Part shown: one piece after another, positions 1 to 8,567 of the stretch
Position numbering within the stretch: position 1 is the stretch's first letter
Layout: each line of letters opens with the position of its first letter
Source: Stutzerimonas nitrititolerans
Lineage (GTDB): Bacteria; Pseudomonadota; Gammaproteobacteria; Pseudomonadales; Pseudomonadaceae
DNA: 64,000 nt
Assembly (NCBI RefSeq): GCF_003696285.1
Contig: NZ_RFFL01000008.1
Location: 1 to 64,000 of the forward strand
Direction: 5' to 3'
Notes under the pieces: model-generated
What the model was told of the DNA's origin: nothing
Databases searched by the model: none
Seen by the model: the letters and a program-made list of their open reading frames with translations, nothing else
Position numbers and translations under genes: made by a program

Positions 1-338
1 TGGCGCAGACCACCGAGGTCAAGGGCGACGGCCAGAAAGTCACCGGGCTGGTCTACAAGGACCGCACCAGCGAGGCGCTGCACGAGGTCGAGCTGGAAGG
101 CATCTTCGTGCAGATCGGCCTGCTGCCCAACAGCGACTGGCTGAAAGGCACCGTCGAGCTGTCGCGCTTCGGCGAGATCATCGTCGACGCCAAGGGCCAG
201 ACCAACATCCCCGGCGTGTTCGCGGCCGGTGACGTGACCACGGTGCCCTACAAGCAGATCGTCATCGCCGTGGGCGAAGGCGCCAAGGCCTCGCTGAGTG
301 CCTTCGACCACCTGATCCGGACGTCCGTACCGGCGTAA
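1..338 (+). CDS. ahpF: Alkyl hydroperoxide reductase subunit F, C-terminal part (partial)
   Basis: Only the last 112 codons are inside the window; the reading frame enters at base 3. The protein is the flavoprotein that passes electrons from NADH to the peroxiredoxin AhpC for peroxide detoxification in the cytoplasm. The visible part is the end of the thioredoxin-reductase-like module, with the FAD-binding signature [16 protein letters not shown] and the preceding IGLLPNS stretch that is typical of AhpF. The CxxC disulfide lies upstream of the window. ahpC would be expected just to the left. The gene converges on the diguanylate cyclase gene and shares a terminator with it. Confidence 0.9.
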   Translation, partial: AQTTEVKGDGQKVTGLVYKDRTSEALHEVELEGIFVQIGLLPNSDWLKGTVELSRFGEIIVDAKGQTNIPGVFAAGDVTTVPYKQIVIAVGEGAKASLSAFDHLIRTSVPA

Positions 339-356
339 GTGACGCAAGGCGCAAAA

Positions 357-390
357 AGAAAGGGAGCAGATGCGAATCTGCTCCCTTTCT
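357..390. terminator. Bidirectional rho-independent terminator
   Basis: A perfect 14-bp inverted repeat (AGAAAGGGAGCAGA, loop TGCGAA, TCTGCTCCCTTTCT) lies between the convergent ends of ahpF and the globin-coupled cyclase gene. The minus strand carries a T-rich tail (TTTCTTTTTGC) and the plus strand ends in CTTTCT, so it can serve both genes. Confidence 0.8.
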
Positions 391-415
391 GCGTCATGCC
401 GAGGAAAGCTGCGGT

Positions 416-1789
416 CTAGTCGTTCCGTGCCAATACGCAGCGGTTTCGGCCGGCGTTCTTGGCTTCGTAAAGCGCCTGGTCGGCGCGCCGCAACAACCGC
501 TCATAGTCGGGATGGCCGTCATGCACGGCGATACCGATGCTGACGGTCACCTTGATCACCTCGCCCTGGGGCAGGCGAAAGCTGTCCTCGGCGATGCGTT
601 GACGCAGCTTTTCCGCAGCCTGGGTGATCTTCTGTGCATCGACGTCCACCAGTACCAGCAGGAACTCCTCGCCGCCCAGGCGGAACGCATAATCGCCGCC
701 ACGGGTATTGTTCGACAGGGCCGTCGCCACCTGTTGCAAGACCTGGTCACCGCCGTCATGGCCGTGAGCATCGTTGATCTGCTTGAAGTGATCGACATCG
801 ACGATCAGCACACCGAACGAGCCTCCCGCCTGACGGCTGTAGAGCATCTCCTTGGTCATCACTACCGGTAGGAACTTGCGGTTGAGCAGGCGCGTCAGCA
901 CATCGCGGCCGGCTTCCAGCTCGTTGGCCTGCTCGAACAGGCTGTCGAGCAGAAAGCGGATCGAGCGGGTCTGCTCGCGAACGCGGTGCAGGCTGCCCAG
1001 GCTGCCCTGCTCTTTTCCGGCATCGGCCAGGATCTGCAGTTCCTGGTCGATCTGCATGATGTAGTCGAGAATGCTGGCCGATTCGGGAGTGCCCTGAAAG
1101 GCATGGGAAGCCTTGTGGCGGAACCACAGGCCGAACTCGGAACTCGCCAGCCGTGGCAGGCTTTCATAGCCGCTGCCGACGGCCAGGTCGAACATCAGCT
1201 GGTTCTCCCAGTCCAGCAAGGCGGCACGCTGGCGCTCCTTCTCGGCCCCCTGGTTCTGCGAAACCGCGAATAGCCGATAGGCCTCCTCGGCGCGCGAATT
1301 GCGGTCATGGGATTGCGAGTAGGCGAAGCAGATGATCTCGACTGCCAGATCGATGATATCGGCACCCAGGCGGGCGGCGTCGCGCCGGGTGACGGCTTCC
1401 GCCGCCTGCCGTTCGACAAGGCGGCGCAGCCGCCCCTTCAGATAGCGCGCGCCGCGCAGCACCAGGCTGACCGGAATTTCGATGCGAGCGTGGACGTCAC
1501 CGATGGTCCGCTGCAGGTCGATGACCGCTTCGAGGTCGTCCTCCGGCCTGGAGGTGAGCACCGTGAACACCCAGCGCTGCATGGAGTGGCTGAGCCGGTT
1601 CTGGACCTGTTCGTGGGACAGGAATACCGCGGCGTGGGGATCGGCCAGCATCTGCTCGTAGAAATGGGCGGCCAGATCCTCGTTGCTCTGCTCGGCGACG
1701 CCATGCAGGACCGCGGCTGCCTCGGGCGAGAATTGATCTAACAGGCGGCGCCATTCGCCCGCCAGCTGTTCATTGGGAATGTGCTGCAC
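416..1789 (-). CDS. dosC: Globin-coupled diguanylate cyclase (DosC-like oxygen sensor)
   Basis: At 457 aa it matches the E. coli DosC (YddV, 460 aa) architecture from end to end: sensor globin (about 1-155), a middle linker domain (about 180-290) and a GGDEF domain (about 295-455). The proximal haem ligand is most likely His100 in DVHARIEIP, and the distal pocket Tyr44 and Leu66 correspond to DosC Tyr43 and Leu65. The active-site motif is GGEEF (372-376) and an RxxD product-inhibition site is present (RGGD, 363-366), so an active, feedback-controlled c-di-GMP synthase is expected. The start is GTG with no strong ribosome-binding site, so the exact start is uncertain. It lies 60 bases downstream of plsC on the same strand and may be read from the glyQS-gmhB-plsC transcript. 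No EAL partner such as DosP is adjacent. Oxygen sensing is inferred from the family. Confidence 0.88.
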   Translation of the reverse strand: MQHIPNEQLAGEWRRLLDQFSPEAAAVLHGVAEQSNEDLAAHFYEQMLADPHAAVFLSHEQVQNRLSHSMQRWVFTVLTSRPEDDLEAVIDLQRTIGDVHARIEIPVSLVLRGARYLKGRLRRLVERQAAEAVTRRDAARLGADIIDLAVEIICFAYSQSHDRNSRAEEAYRLFAVSQNQGAEKERQRAALLDWENQLMFDLAVGSGYESLPRLASSEFGLWFRHKASHAFQGTPESASILDYIMQIDQELQILADAGKEQGSLGSLHRVREQTRSIRFLLDSLFEQANELEAGRDVLTRLLNRKFLPVVMTKEMLYSRQAGGSFGVLIVDVDHFKQINDAHGHDGGDQVLQQVATALSNNTRGGDYAFRLGGEEFLLVLVDVDAQKITQAAEKLRQRIAEDSFRLPQGEVIKVTVSIGIAVHDGHPDYERLLRRADQALYEAKNAGRNRCVLARND

Positions 1790-1849
1790 GTAACCAGGTT
1801 CTCGGTGGTGTCCGGGGCAGCATCCCTGCCCTGTCCGGCGACGGGTTGA

Positions 1850-2599
1850 TCAGCTTGCGTTGCGGGCCTGTTGCTCCAAGATCTGTACCTGGGCGTTGAT
1901 CCAGTCTTCGGCGCGCTGGTTGAGCTCGGCGACGGCACGCGGCGCTTCGCTGTCGGCATGCATGGCCGGGCCAATGCACACCTGAATGGTTCCGGGACGT
2001 TTGCCCCAGCCCGCCTTGGGCCAGAACATGCCCGCATTGTGGGCAATCGGCAATACCGGCAGGCCGGCGTTAGCTGCCAGTGCTGCGCCGCTGCGGGAAA
2101 ACTTGCCCTGCTGACCGACCGGTACGCGCGTGCCCTCGGGAAAGATCAACACCCAGGCGCCCTGCTCCAGGCGTTCATGGCCCTGCTTGGCCACCTGGCG
2201 CAACGCCGCCTTGGGATTGTCGCGGTCGATGGCGATCGGCCTGACCAGCATCATGGCCCAGCCGAAGAACGGCACCCGCAGCAGTTCGCGCTTGAGCACC
2301 TGGGTCAGGGGCTCGAAGTAGGCCGAGAGAAAGAAGGTTTCCCAGGTGCTCTGGTGCTTGGCGAGGATCACGCAGGGCCGCGTCGGAATGTTCTCCGTAC
2401 CCTGTACTTGGTAGCGCAGGCCGATCAGCGACCGGCCCAGCCAGACGGCACAGCGACACCAGTTCTGCACCACGAAGCGATAGCGCATACGGAACGACAT
2501 GAACGGCGCACAGACCAGGCACACCAGACACCAGGCGAATGCGCTGAAGGCCAGCAGGAAGTAGAACAGCGCGATGCGCAGGGGGTACAGGAGGCTCAT
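1850..2599 (-). CDS. plsC: 1-acyl-sn-glycerol-3-phosphate acyltransferase (PlsC/HdtS type)
   Basis: This enzyme acylates lysophosphatidic acid to phosphatidic acid at the inner membrane. The 249-residue protein starts with a hydrophobic membrane segment (about 8-32) and carries the acyltransferase motifs HQSTWE (82-87, the HX4D/E block) and FPEGTR (153-158). Its ATG overlaps the gmhB stop in an ATGA junction, so the two are translationally coupled. The same pair is found beside the origin in P. aeruginosa (lptA/PA0005) and as hdtS in P. fluorescens, where it was first linked to N-acyl-homoserine-lactone production; the phospholipid role is the better supported one. Confidence 0.92.
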   Translation of the reverse strand: MSLLYPLRIALFYFLLAFSAFAWCLVCLVCAPFMSFRMRYRFVVQNWCRCAVWLGRSLIGLRYQVQGTENIPTRPCVILAKHQSTWETFFLSAYFEPLTQVLKRELLRVPFFGWAMMLVRPIAIDRDNPKAALRQVAKQGHERLEQGAWVLIFPEGTRVPVGQQGKFSRSGAALAANAGLPVLPIAHNAGMFWPKAGWGKRPGTIQVCIGPAMHADSEAPRAVAELNQRAEDWINAQVQILEQQARNAS

Positions 2600-3138
2600 C
2601 GAGATTTCTCGAGCAGGTGATCGACAACCGCTGCCAGGTCATCGAAGACCTGGGTGCCGGAGGGCAGCGTCCCTTCCAGGGTGCGCAGGCCCTTGCCGGT
2701 CCGGACCAGATAGGGCGTGCCGCCGAGCATCAGCCCCGCATGCAGGTCGCGGTGGCTGTCGCCGACGACGGGCACGCCTTTCAGGTCGGCCAGGCCGAAA
2801 TGCTCGGCGATGGTACGGAACAGTCCGGGTTTCGGTTTGCGGCATTCGCAGCCAGCGTCCGGTCCGTGCGGGCAATGCACGATCAGGTCGATGCGTCCGC
2901 CCTGCTCCATCACCAGTTGCTGCATCTTGAAATGCATGTCGTCGAGGGTGGAGGCGTCGAACATGCCGCGTGCCAGCCCGGACTGATTGGTGGCCACGGC
3001 CACCGTCCAGCCGGCCTGGCTCAGGCGGGCGATGGCCTGCAGCGACCCGGGGATCGGAATCCATTCCTCCAGGGTCTTCACGTACGCATCGGAGTCCTCG
3101 TTGATGACGCCGTCGCGGTCGAGGACGATCAGCTTCAA
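2596..3138 (-). CDS. gmhB: D-glycero-beta-D-manno-heptose-1,7-bisphosphate 7-phosphatase
   Basis: This HAD-superfamily phosphatase removes the 7-phosphate in ADP-heptose synthesis for the LPS inner core. Visible motifs are the nucleophile block DRDGVIN (Asp7, Asp9), TNQSG, the zinc-binding loop CPH...CECRKPKPG (Cys89, His91, Cys97, Cys99) and GDSHRD (126-131). I chose the TTG codon four bases after the glyS stop because it gives the family N-terminus (MKLIVLDRDG) and a normal 180-residue length. No ATG or GTG lies nearby in frame; an upstream TTG four codons earlier is possible. Coupling to glyS upstream and plsC downstream is very tight. Confidence 0.9.
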   Translation of the reverse strand: MKLIVLDRDGVINEDSDAYVKTLEEWIPIPGSLQAIARLSQAGWTVAVATNQSGLARGMFDASTLDDMHFKMQQLVMEQGGRIDLIVHCPHGPDAGCECRKPKPGLFRTIAEHFGLADLKGVPVVGDSHRDLHAGLMLGGTPYLVRTGKGLRTLEGTLPSGTQVFDDLAAVVDHLLEKSR

Positions 3139-3142
3139 CGGC

Positions 3143-5197
3143 TTAGCCAAGTGCGGAAATATCGGCGACGCCAAGGAACAGTCCTCGCAAACGGGCCAGC
3201 AGGGCATAGCGGTTGGCACGTACCGAAGCGTCCTCGGCATTGACCAGTACCGCCTCGAAGAAAGCGTCCACCGGCGCGCGCAGGTGCGCCAGGCGCTCGA
3301 GCGCTTCGCGATACTGGCGCGCCTCGGCCAGCGGCTGCACGGCCTGTTCGGCCTGCTGCAACGCCGAATACAGCGAGAACTCGGTGGCGTTGTCGAACCA
3401 GCGTGGCTCGACGGTTTCCGGCAGCTTCGCCTCGAACTTGCCGAGCAGGTTGGAGACGCGCTTGTTGGCCGCGGCCAGGGCTTCGGCTTCCGGCAGCTTG
3501 CGGAACGCCTGCACGGCCTGCACGCGCTGATCGAAATCCAGCGCGGAAGCCGGCGCCACGGCGCGAACCGACAGGTAGGTCGCCACCTCGACGCCCTCGT
3601 CCTCGTAACGCGCACGCAGGCGCTCGAAGACGAACGCCAGCACCTGCTCGGACAGCCCGCTGGCCTTCACCTGGCTGCCGAACTGCGCGATGGCGAAATC
3701 CACCGCCTTGACCAGATCCAGGTCCAGCTGCTTCTCGATCAGGATGCGCAGGATGCCCAGCGCCGCACGACGCAGCGCGTAGGGGTCCTTGCTGCCGGTG
3801 GGCAACATGCCGATGCCGAAGATACCGACCAGGGTGTCGAGCTTGTCCGCCACGGCGAGGATGGCGCCCGTGCGGGTGCTCGGCAGCTCGGCGCCGGCAC
3901 CGCGCGGCATGTACTGCTCGTTCAGCGCCAGGGCGACGTCCTGCGGCTCGCCGTCGTTCAGCGCGTAGTAGTAGCCGGCGATGCCCTGCATCTCCGGGAA
4001 CTCGCCGACCATCTCCGTGGCGAGGTCGCACTTGCTCAGCAGGCCGGCTCGCGCCGCTTGCTGGACGTCGCCTGCGGTGTTCTCGGCAATGAACGCGGCC
4101 AGCCGGGAAACCCGCACGGCCTTGTCGTAGACGCTGCCGAGCTGGGCCTGGAACACCACGTTGCGCAGGCGCTCGTTGAAGCTTTCCAGCTTCTGCTTCT
4201 TGTCCTGCTTGAAGAAGAACTCGGCATCGGTCAGGCGCGGGCGCACCACCTTCTCGTTGCCGGCGACGATCTGCGCCGGGTCCTTCGATTCGATGTTGGC
4301 CACGGTGATGAAGCGCGGCAGCAGCTTGCCGTCCGCATCCAGCAGGCAGAAGTACTTCTGGTTGTCCTGCATGGTGGTGATCAGCGCTTCCTGCGGCACT
4401 TCGAGGAAGCGTTCCTCGAACGAGCAGACCAGCGGCACCGGCCATTCCACCAGCGCGGTCACTTCATCGAGCAGCGCCGGCGGCACGATGGCGCTGCCGT
4501 TCTGTTCGCTCGCCAGCTGTTCCACGCGCTTGGCGATCAGCGCGCGGCGTTCGGCGAAGTCGGCGATGACATGGGCGCCACGCAGGTCTTCCAGATAGCT
4601 GGACGGCTGGCTGATGCGCACGGGCGCCGGGTTGTGGAAGCGGTGGCCGCGGGATTCGCGACCGGCGCGTTGGGCGAGGATCTCGCAATCGATGACCTGT
4701 TCGCCGAAGAGCATCACCAGCCACTGCGTCGGACGCACGAACTCATCCTTGCGCGCGGCCCAGCGCATGCGCTTGGGAATCGGCAACTCGTTCAGCGAGG
4801 CTTCGACGATGCCGGGCAGCAACTCGGCCGCCGGCAGGCCTTCGATGGTGCGGCTGAATTTCAGCTTGGGACCGCTGCGATCGATCAGCGCCAGCTCGAC
4901 ACCGCACTTGCGGGCAAAGCCCAGCGCGGCCTGAGTCGGCTCGCCCTCGGCGTCGAAGGCGGCCTGAATCGGTGGGCCGTCGAGATTGACGCTGCGATCG
5001 GGCTGTTGGGTCGCCAGCTGTTCGACCAGTACGGCCAGGCGACGCGGGGCGGCATAGGCCTGTACCCGCGCATGGCCCAGGCCGGCTTCCTTCAGGCCCT
5101 TCTCGATGCCGCTGCGAAAGGCTTCGGCCAGCTTGCCCAGCGCCTTGGGTGGCAGCTCTTCGGTGCCCAGCTCGACCAGGAAATCTTGTGCACTCAT
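3143..5197 (-). CDS. glyS: Glycyl-tRNA synthetase beta subunit
   Basis: This is the beta chain of the bacterial alpha2beta2 glycyl-tRNA synthetase, which contributes tRNA recognition. At 684 aa it is full length compared with the E. coli protein (689). The N-terminus [18 protein letters not shown] is the family signature, and the C-terminal DALR-type anticodon-binding region is intact. The ATG overlaps the glyQ stop in an ATGA junction. The strand opposite it is also open for a long way, but this is a base-composition artefact. Confidence 0.96.
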   Translation of the reverse strand: MSAQDFLVELGTEELPPKALGKLAEAFRSGIEKGLKEAGLGHARVQAYAAPRRLAVLVEQLATQQPDRSVNLDGPPIQAAFDAEGEPTQAALGFARKCGVELALIDRSGPKLKFSRTIEGLPAAELLPGIVEASLNELPIPKRMRWAARKDEFVRPTQWLVMLFGEQVIDCEILAQRAGRESRGHRFHNPAPVRISQPSSYLEDLRGAHVIADFAERRALIAKRVEQLASEQNGSAIVPPALLDEVTALVEWPVPLVCSFEERFLEVPQEALITTMQDNQKYFCLLDADGKLLPRFITVANIESKDPAQIVAGNEKVVRPRLTDAEFFFKQDKKQKLESFNERLRNVVFQAQLGSVYDKAVRVSRLAAFIAENTAGDVQQAARAGLLSKCDLATEMVGEFPEMQGIAGYYYALNDGEPQDVALALNEQYMPRGAGAELPSTRTGAILAVADKLDTLVGIFGIGMLPTGSKDPYALRRAALGILRILIEKQLDLDLVKAVDFAIAQFGSQVKASGLSEQVLAFVFERLRARYEDEGVEVATYLSVRAVAPASALDFDQRVQAVQAFRKLPEAEALAAANKRVSNLLGKFEAKLPETVEPRWFDNATEFSLYSALQQAEQAVQPLAEARQYREALERLAHLRAPVDAFFEAVLVNAEDASVRANRYALLARLRGLFLGVADISALG

Positions 5198-6141
5198 TCT
5201 GCTGCCTCCAGCTTGGCCAGTACTTCGTCACGCAGGTCGGGGGTGGCCATGGGGAAGCCCAGCTTGGCGCGCGCCTGCAGGTAGCTCTGCGCCACGGCGC
5301 GGGCCAGGGTGCGCACGCGCAGGATGTACTGCTGGCGCGCGGTGACCGAAATGGCCCGACGCGCATCGAGCAGGTTGAAGGTGTGCGAGGCCTTGAGCAC
5401 CATCTCGTAGGTGGGCAGCGGCAGTTCCAGCTCGATCAGGCGGTTGGCTTCGGATTCGTAGAAGTCGAACAGCTCGAACAGCTTGTCGACGTTGGCGTGT
5501 TCGAAGTTGTAGGTCGACTGCTCCACCTCGTTCTGGTGGAACACGTCGCCGTAGGTCACGGTGCCGAAGGGACCGTCGGTCCAGATCAGGTCGTAGACCG
5601 AATCGACGCCCTGCAGGTACATCGCAAGACGTTCCAGGCCGTAGGTGATCTCGCCGGTGACCGGATAGCACTCGAGGCCGCCGACCTGCTGGAAATAGGT
5701 GAACTGGGTGACTTCCATGCCGTTCAGCCAGACTTCCCAGCCCAGGCCCCAGGCGCCGAGGGTCGGCGATTCCCAGTTGTCCTCGACGAAGCGCACGTCG
5801 TGCACAGAAGTGTCGACGCCGATGCGGCGCAGCGACTCCAGGTACAGGTCCTGGATGTTGTCCGGGTTGGGCTTGAGTACCACCTGGAACTGGTAATAGT
5901 GCTGCAGGCGGTTGGGGTTCTCGCCGTAGCGGCCATCGGCCGGGCGGCGCGACGGCTGGACGTAGGCGGCGTTCCAGGTCTCGGGACCGATGGCGCGCAG
6001 GAAGGTGGCGGTGTGGAAGGTACCGGCGCCCATTTCCATGTCATAGGGCTGCAGGACCACGCAGCCCTGCTCGGCCCAGTAGCTCTGCAGGGCGAGGATC
6101 AGGTCTTGGAAGGTGCGCACGGCAGGCGTAGGCTGAGTCAA
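5194..6141 (-). CDS. glyQ: Glycyl-tRNA synthetase alpha subunit
   Basis: This is the catalytic alpha chain of tetrameric glycyl-tRNA synthetase, 315 aa. The family N-terminal sequence [18 protein letters not shown] and the motifs around GAGTFH and PDNIQDLY are present. It is the first gene of the leftward run glyQ-glyS-gmhB-plsC and diverges from tag. A TATACT hexamer upstream may be its -10 element. Confidence 0.96.
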   Translation of the reverse strand: MTQPTPAVRTFQDLILALQSYWAEQGCVVLQPYDMEMGAGTFHTATFLRAIGPETWNAAYVQPSRRPADGRYGENPNRLQHYYQFQVVLKPNPDNIQDLYLESLRRIGVDTSVHDVRFVEDNWESPTLGAWGLGWEVWLNGMEVTQFTYFQQVGGLECYPVTGEITYGLERLAMYLQGVDSVYDLIWTDGPFGTVTYGDVFHQNEVEQSTYNFEHANVDKLFELFDFYESEANRLIELELPLPTYEMVLKASHTFNLLDARRAISVTARQQYILRVRTLARAVAQSYLQARAKLGFPMATPDLRDEVLAKLEAAE

Positions 6142-6178
6142 AATTTCACCTGTGCTGGGCTTCGACAGAAAGCCCCGG

Positions 6179-6184
6179 AGTATA
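6179..6184 (-). promoter_or_regulatory. Possible -10 element for glyQ
   Basis: Read on the minus strand this is TATACT, 37 bases before the glyQ start. No convincing -35 hexamer is seen at the proper distance, so this is only a candidate. Confidence 0.35.
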
Positions 6185-6267
6185 CCCGATTCGCAGGCTT
6201 TCCCGACGCCGCCGGCTGCGTTTGGAAGATGCTTTCGATGAGCCCTTCACCCTTTCAGGACGAGCCC

Positions 6268-6855
6268 ATGCAGCGTTGTGCCTGGTGCAGCGACGATCCG
6301 CTGTACATCGATTACCATGATCACGAATGGGGCGTGCCGACCCGCGACCCGCAAGTGCTGTTCGAGTTTCTGCTGCTCGAGGCGTTCCAGGCCGGGCTGT
6401 CCTGGATCACTGTGCTGAAGAAGCGCGAACGCTATCGCGAAGTGCTGTTCGGCTTCGATCCGCAGTGCCTGGCGCGGATGACCGACGCCGAGATCGACGA
6501 ACGCCTGCAGGACCCCGGCATCATCCGTAACCGTCGCAAGCTCGAAGCGGCGCGCAACAACGCCCGGGCCTGGCTGCAGCTGGAGGACCCGGTGGGGTTC
6601 ATCTGGTCCTTCGTAGGCGGCCGGCCGTTGGTCAACCAATACGCGTCGCGCGAACAGGTGCCGGCGGTCACTGCCGAAGCCGAGACCATGAGTCGCGCCC
6701 TGAAGAAGGCCGGTTTCAGTTTCGTCGGCCCGACCATCTGCTACGCCTACATGCAGGCTTGCGGCCTGGTCATGGACCACACCCTCGATTGCCATCGTCA
6801 TGCGCAACTGGTCGATGCGTCGGCAACGTCGGGCCCATCGATGCAGGTACACTAG
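6268..6855 (+). CDS. tag: DNA-3-methyladenine glycosylase I
   Basis: This enzyme excises 3-methyladenine in base-excision repair. The 195-residue protein begins MQRCAWC...YHDHEWG, matching E. coli Tag, with zinc ligands Cys4 and His17 plus the C-terminal DHTLDCH segment, and the catalytic-pocket Glu38 in LLLEAFQAGLSW. I chose the ATG preceded by AGGA with a 7-base spacer; an in-frame ATG 13 codons upstream would add a non-conserved tail. It diverges from glyQ and is followed 28 bases later by the acyltransferase gene. Confidence 0.95.
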   Translation: MQRCAWCSDDPLYIDYHDHEWGVPTRDPQVLFEFLLLEAFQAGLSWITVLKKRERYREVLFGFDPQCLARMTDAEIDERLQDPGIIRNRRKLEAARNNARAWLQLEDPVGFIWSFVGGRPLVNQYASREQVPAVTAEAETMSRALKKAGFSFVGPTICYAYMQACGLVMDHTLDCHRHAQLVDASATSGPSMQVH

Positions 6856-6883
6856 CGCCTTTGTTTTTTCTCGGGAGAGATCC

Positions 6884-7771
6884 TTGGACAAGTTCAAAGG
6901 TGCGCTGATAGTCGGTTTTCTACGACTGTTCGCCCTGCTGCCCTGGTCGATGGTGCAGCGCCTGGGCGCGCTGATCGGCTGGTTGATGTGGAAGCTGCCC
7001 AACCGCTCGCGCGAGGTGGCGCGCACCAACCTGAGCCATTGTTTTCCCGAACTGCGCGGCGATCCGCTCGATCAGCTGTTGCGCGACAGCCTGCAGCAGA
7101 TCGGCAAGACCTTCACCGAGAGCGCCTGTGCGTGGATCTGGCCGGCGGACAAGACGCTGCGCCTGATCAAGGAAGTGGAAGGCCTAGAAGTGCTGGAACA
7201 GGCGCTGGCCTCAGGCAAGGGCGTGGTCGGCATCACCAGCCACCTGGGCAACTGGGAAGTGCTCAACCACTTCTATTGCGCGCAATGCAAACCGATCATC
7301 TTCTACCGTCCGCCGAAGCTGAAGGCGGTGGACGATCTGCTGCAACGGCAGCGGGTGCAGTTGGGCAACCGGGTCGCGCCTTCGACCCGTGAAGGCATCA
7401 TCAGCGTGATCAAGGAAGTGCGCCGTGGCGGTTCGGTGGGCATTCCGGCCGATCCCGAGCCCAGCGAGGGCGCCGGGGTATTCGTCCCCTTCTTTGCCAC
7501 CCAGGCGCTGACCAGCAAATTCGTGCCCGGCATGCTCACTGGCGGCAAGGCGGTGGGCGTGTTCCTTCATGCCCTGCGGCTGGATGATGGCTCGGGCTTC
7601 AAGGTGATTCTCGAAGCCGCGCCGCAGGAGATGTACAGCGAGGATATCGACGCCGCCGTTGCCTCGATGAGCCGCGTGATCGAAAGTTACGTGCGCCGCT
7701 GGCCGAGCCAGTACATGTGGACCATGAAGCGCTTCAAGAAGCGTCCGGCCGGCGAGGCTCGCTGGTACTGA
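6884..7771 (+). CDS. Lipid A late acyltransferase (LpxL/HtrB family)
   Basis: This inner-membrane enzyme adds a secondary acyl chain to lipid A from acyl-ACP. The 295 residues include an N-terminal hydrophobic segment (about 7-37), the catalytic HLGNWE motif (HX4E, His120-Glu125) and the GVFVPFF block that follows the substrate-binding region. The start is TTG, chosen because it follows GGGAGA at good spacing and reproduces the MDKFKG start and 295-aa length of the P. aeruginosa homologue at the same locus (PA0011). Whether it acts on the 2 or 2' chain cannot be told from sequence. Confidence 0.9.
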   Translation: MDKFKGALIVGFLRLFALLPWSMVQRLGALIGWLMWKLPNRSREVARTNLSHCFPELRGDPLDQLLRDSLQQIGKTFTESACAWIWPADKTLRLIKEVEGLEVLEQALASGKGVVGITSHLGNWEVLNHFYCAQCKPIIFYRPPKLKAVDDLLQRQRVQLGNRVAPSTREGIISVIKEVRRGGSVGIPADPEPSEGAGVFVPFFATQALTSKFVPGMLTGGKAVGVFLHALRLDDGSGFKVILEAAPQEMYSEDIDAAVASMSRVIESYVRRWPSQYMWTMKRFKKRPAGEARWY

Positions 7772-7806
7772 CCCGGGAAAAACAATAAGTAGACCAGGAG
7801 GGATCC

Positions 7807-8073
7807 GTGACCAACCAGCGTATGCACCCACGCGCCAGCATGAAATGCCGAATCCGCATCAGCCACGAATCCTTCGGCGATGTGCTGGCGCAGACCCGCG
7901 ACCTCTCGGACAGCGGCGTCTACGTCAAACATCCCGATCTGATCTCGTTGCAGCCGGGCACCATCGTCCGTGGCCAGGTGCAGGATCTGCCCATCCCCGC
8001 TCCCGAGCTGCAAATGGAAGTGATGCGGGTGGACGCCGAAGGCGTAGGGCTGCGGTTCATCCTGGCGGATTGA
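7807..8073 (+). CDS. PilZ-domain protein, single domain
   Basis: This is an 88-residue stand-alone PilZ domain, a c-di-GMP receptor fold. The RxxxR switch (Arg5-Arg9) and the DxSxxG motif (DLSDSG, 32-37) are both intact, so binding is plausible. The start is GTG after an AGGAGG sequence. It follows the lipid A acyltransferase by 35 bases and precedes a REP-like palindrome. The same pair occurs in P. aeruginosa (PA0011-PA0012). The partner it regulates is not evident here. Confidence 0.85.
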   Translation: MTNQRMHPRASMKCRIRISHESFGDVLAQTRDLSDSGVYVKHPDLISLQPGTIVRGQVQDLPIPAPELQMEVMRVDAEGVGLRFILAD

Positions 8074-8079
8074 TCGATA

Positions 8080-8138
8080 CCGTAGGGCCGAACTTGTTCG
8101 GCCTTTGCATCGGCGGCCGAGTGAATTCGGCCCTACGG
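8080..8138. repeat. REP-like palindrome (GTAGGGCCGAA family)
   Basis: A perfect 13-bp inverted repeat (CCGTAGGGCCGAA ... TTCGGCCCTACGG) bounds the element, with a second nested hairpin on the left (GGCCGAACTTGTTCGGCC). It sits between convergent genes. The same sequence family recurs at 19513 and around 43131-43296. Confidence 0.8.
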
Positions 8139-8185
8139 AACGACAGGCGCGTTTCCGAAGCGCAGTACAAGCCAGGCACGTGGAA

Positions 8186-8503
8186 TCAGGGGCGGGACGC
8201 CTTGTCCAGCTTGCGCAGGAACACCGTCATCTCTTTCTCGGCCTGCTTGTCACCGTGGGCCTGTGCGGCAACCAGACCCTTTTCCCAAGCAGTGCGTGCG
8301 CCCTCCAGGTCACCGCTGCTCTGCAAGGCCTTGCCGAGCAGCTTCCAGGCAGCCGAGTATCGGGCGTCCAGTTCGACGCAACGCCGCAGGTGCGCAGCAG
8401 CTTTTTCGGCATCGCCGGCGTCCAGATAGCCCTTGCCCAGGCCGAAGCGCAGCATGGGGTTGTCCATGCCCTGCGCCAGCATCTTTTCCAGCGATTCAAG
8501 CAT
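8186..8503 (-). CDS. Small TPR-repeat protein
   Basis: The 105-residue protein is made of about two and a half tetratricopeptide repeats (for example AAAHLRRCVELDARYSAAWK followed by LGKALQSSGDLEGARTAWEKG). TPR modules mediate protein contacts; no partner is indicated. The ATG is preceded by AAGGAGAT at good spacing. It has no signal peptide. A TPR gene is found at this place in other Pseudomonas chromosomes, so it marks the edge of the core block before the transporter cluster. Confidence 0.8.
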   Translation of the reverse strand: MLESLEKMLAQGMDNPMLRFGLGKGYLDAGDAEKAAAHLRRCVELDARYSAAWKLLGKALQSSGDLEGARTAWEKGLVAAQAHGDKQAEKEMTVFLRKLDKASRP

Positions 8504-8567
8504 CGGTGATCTCCTTCGCAACGTTGCAAGCCGCCGGTCCCGCGACCGGCCATGCCTGCAGCTGCTT

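Noticed and set aside
2987-5284. Plus-strand open frame of 765 codons opposite glyS
   Set aside because: It mirrors the glyS gene in a high-GC genome; the sequence has no family features and glyS is certain.
8533-8550. GCCGGTC-CCGC-GACCGGC hairpin after ehuA as a terminator
   Set aside because: The stem is good but no T-run follows on the minus strand, so I did not list it as a terminator.
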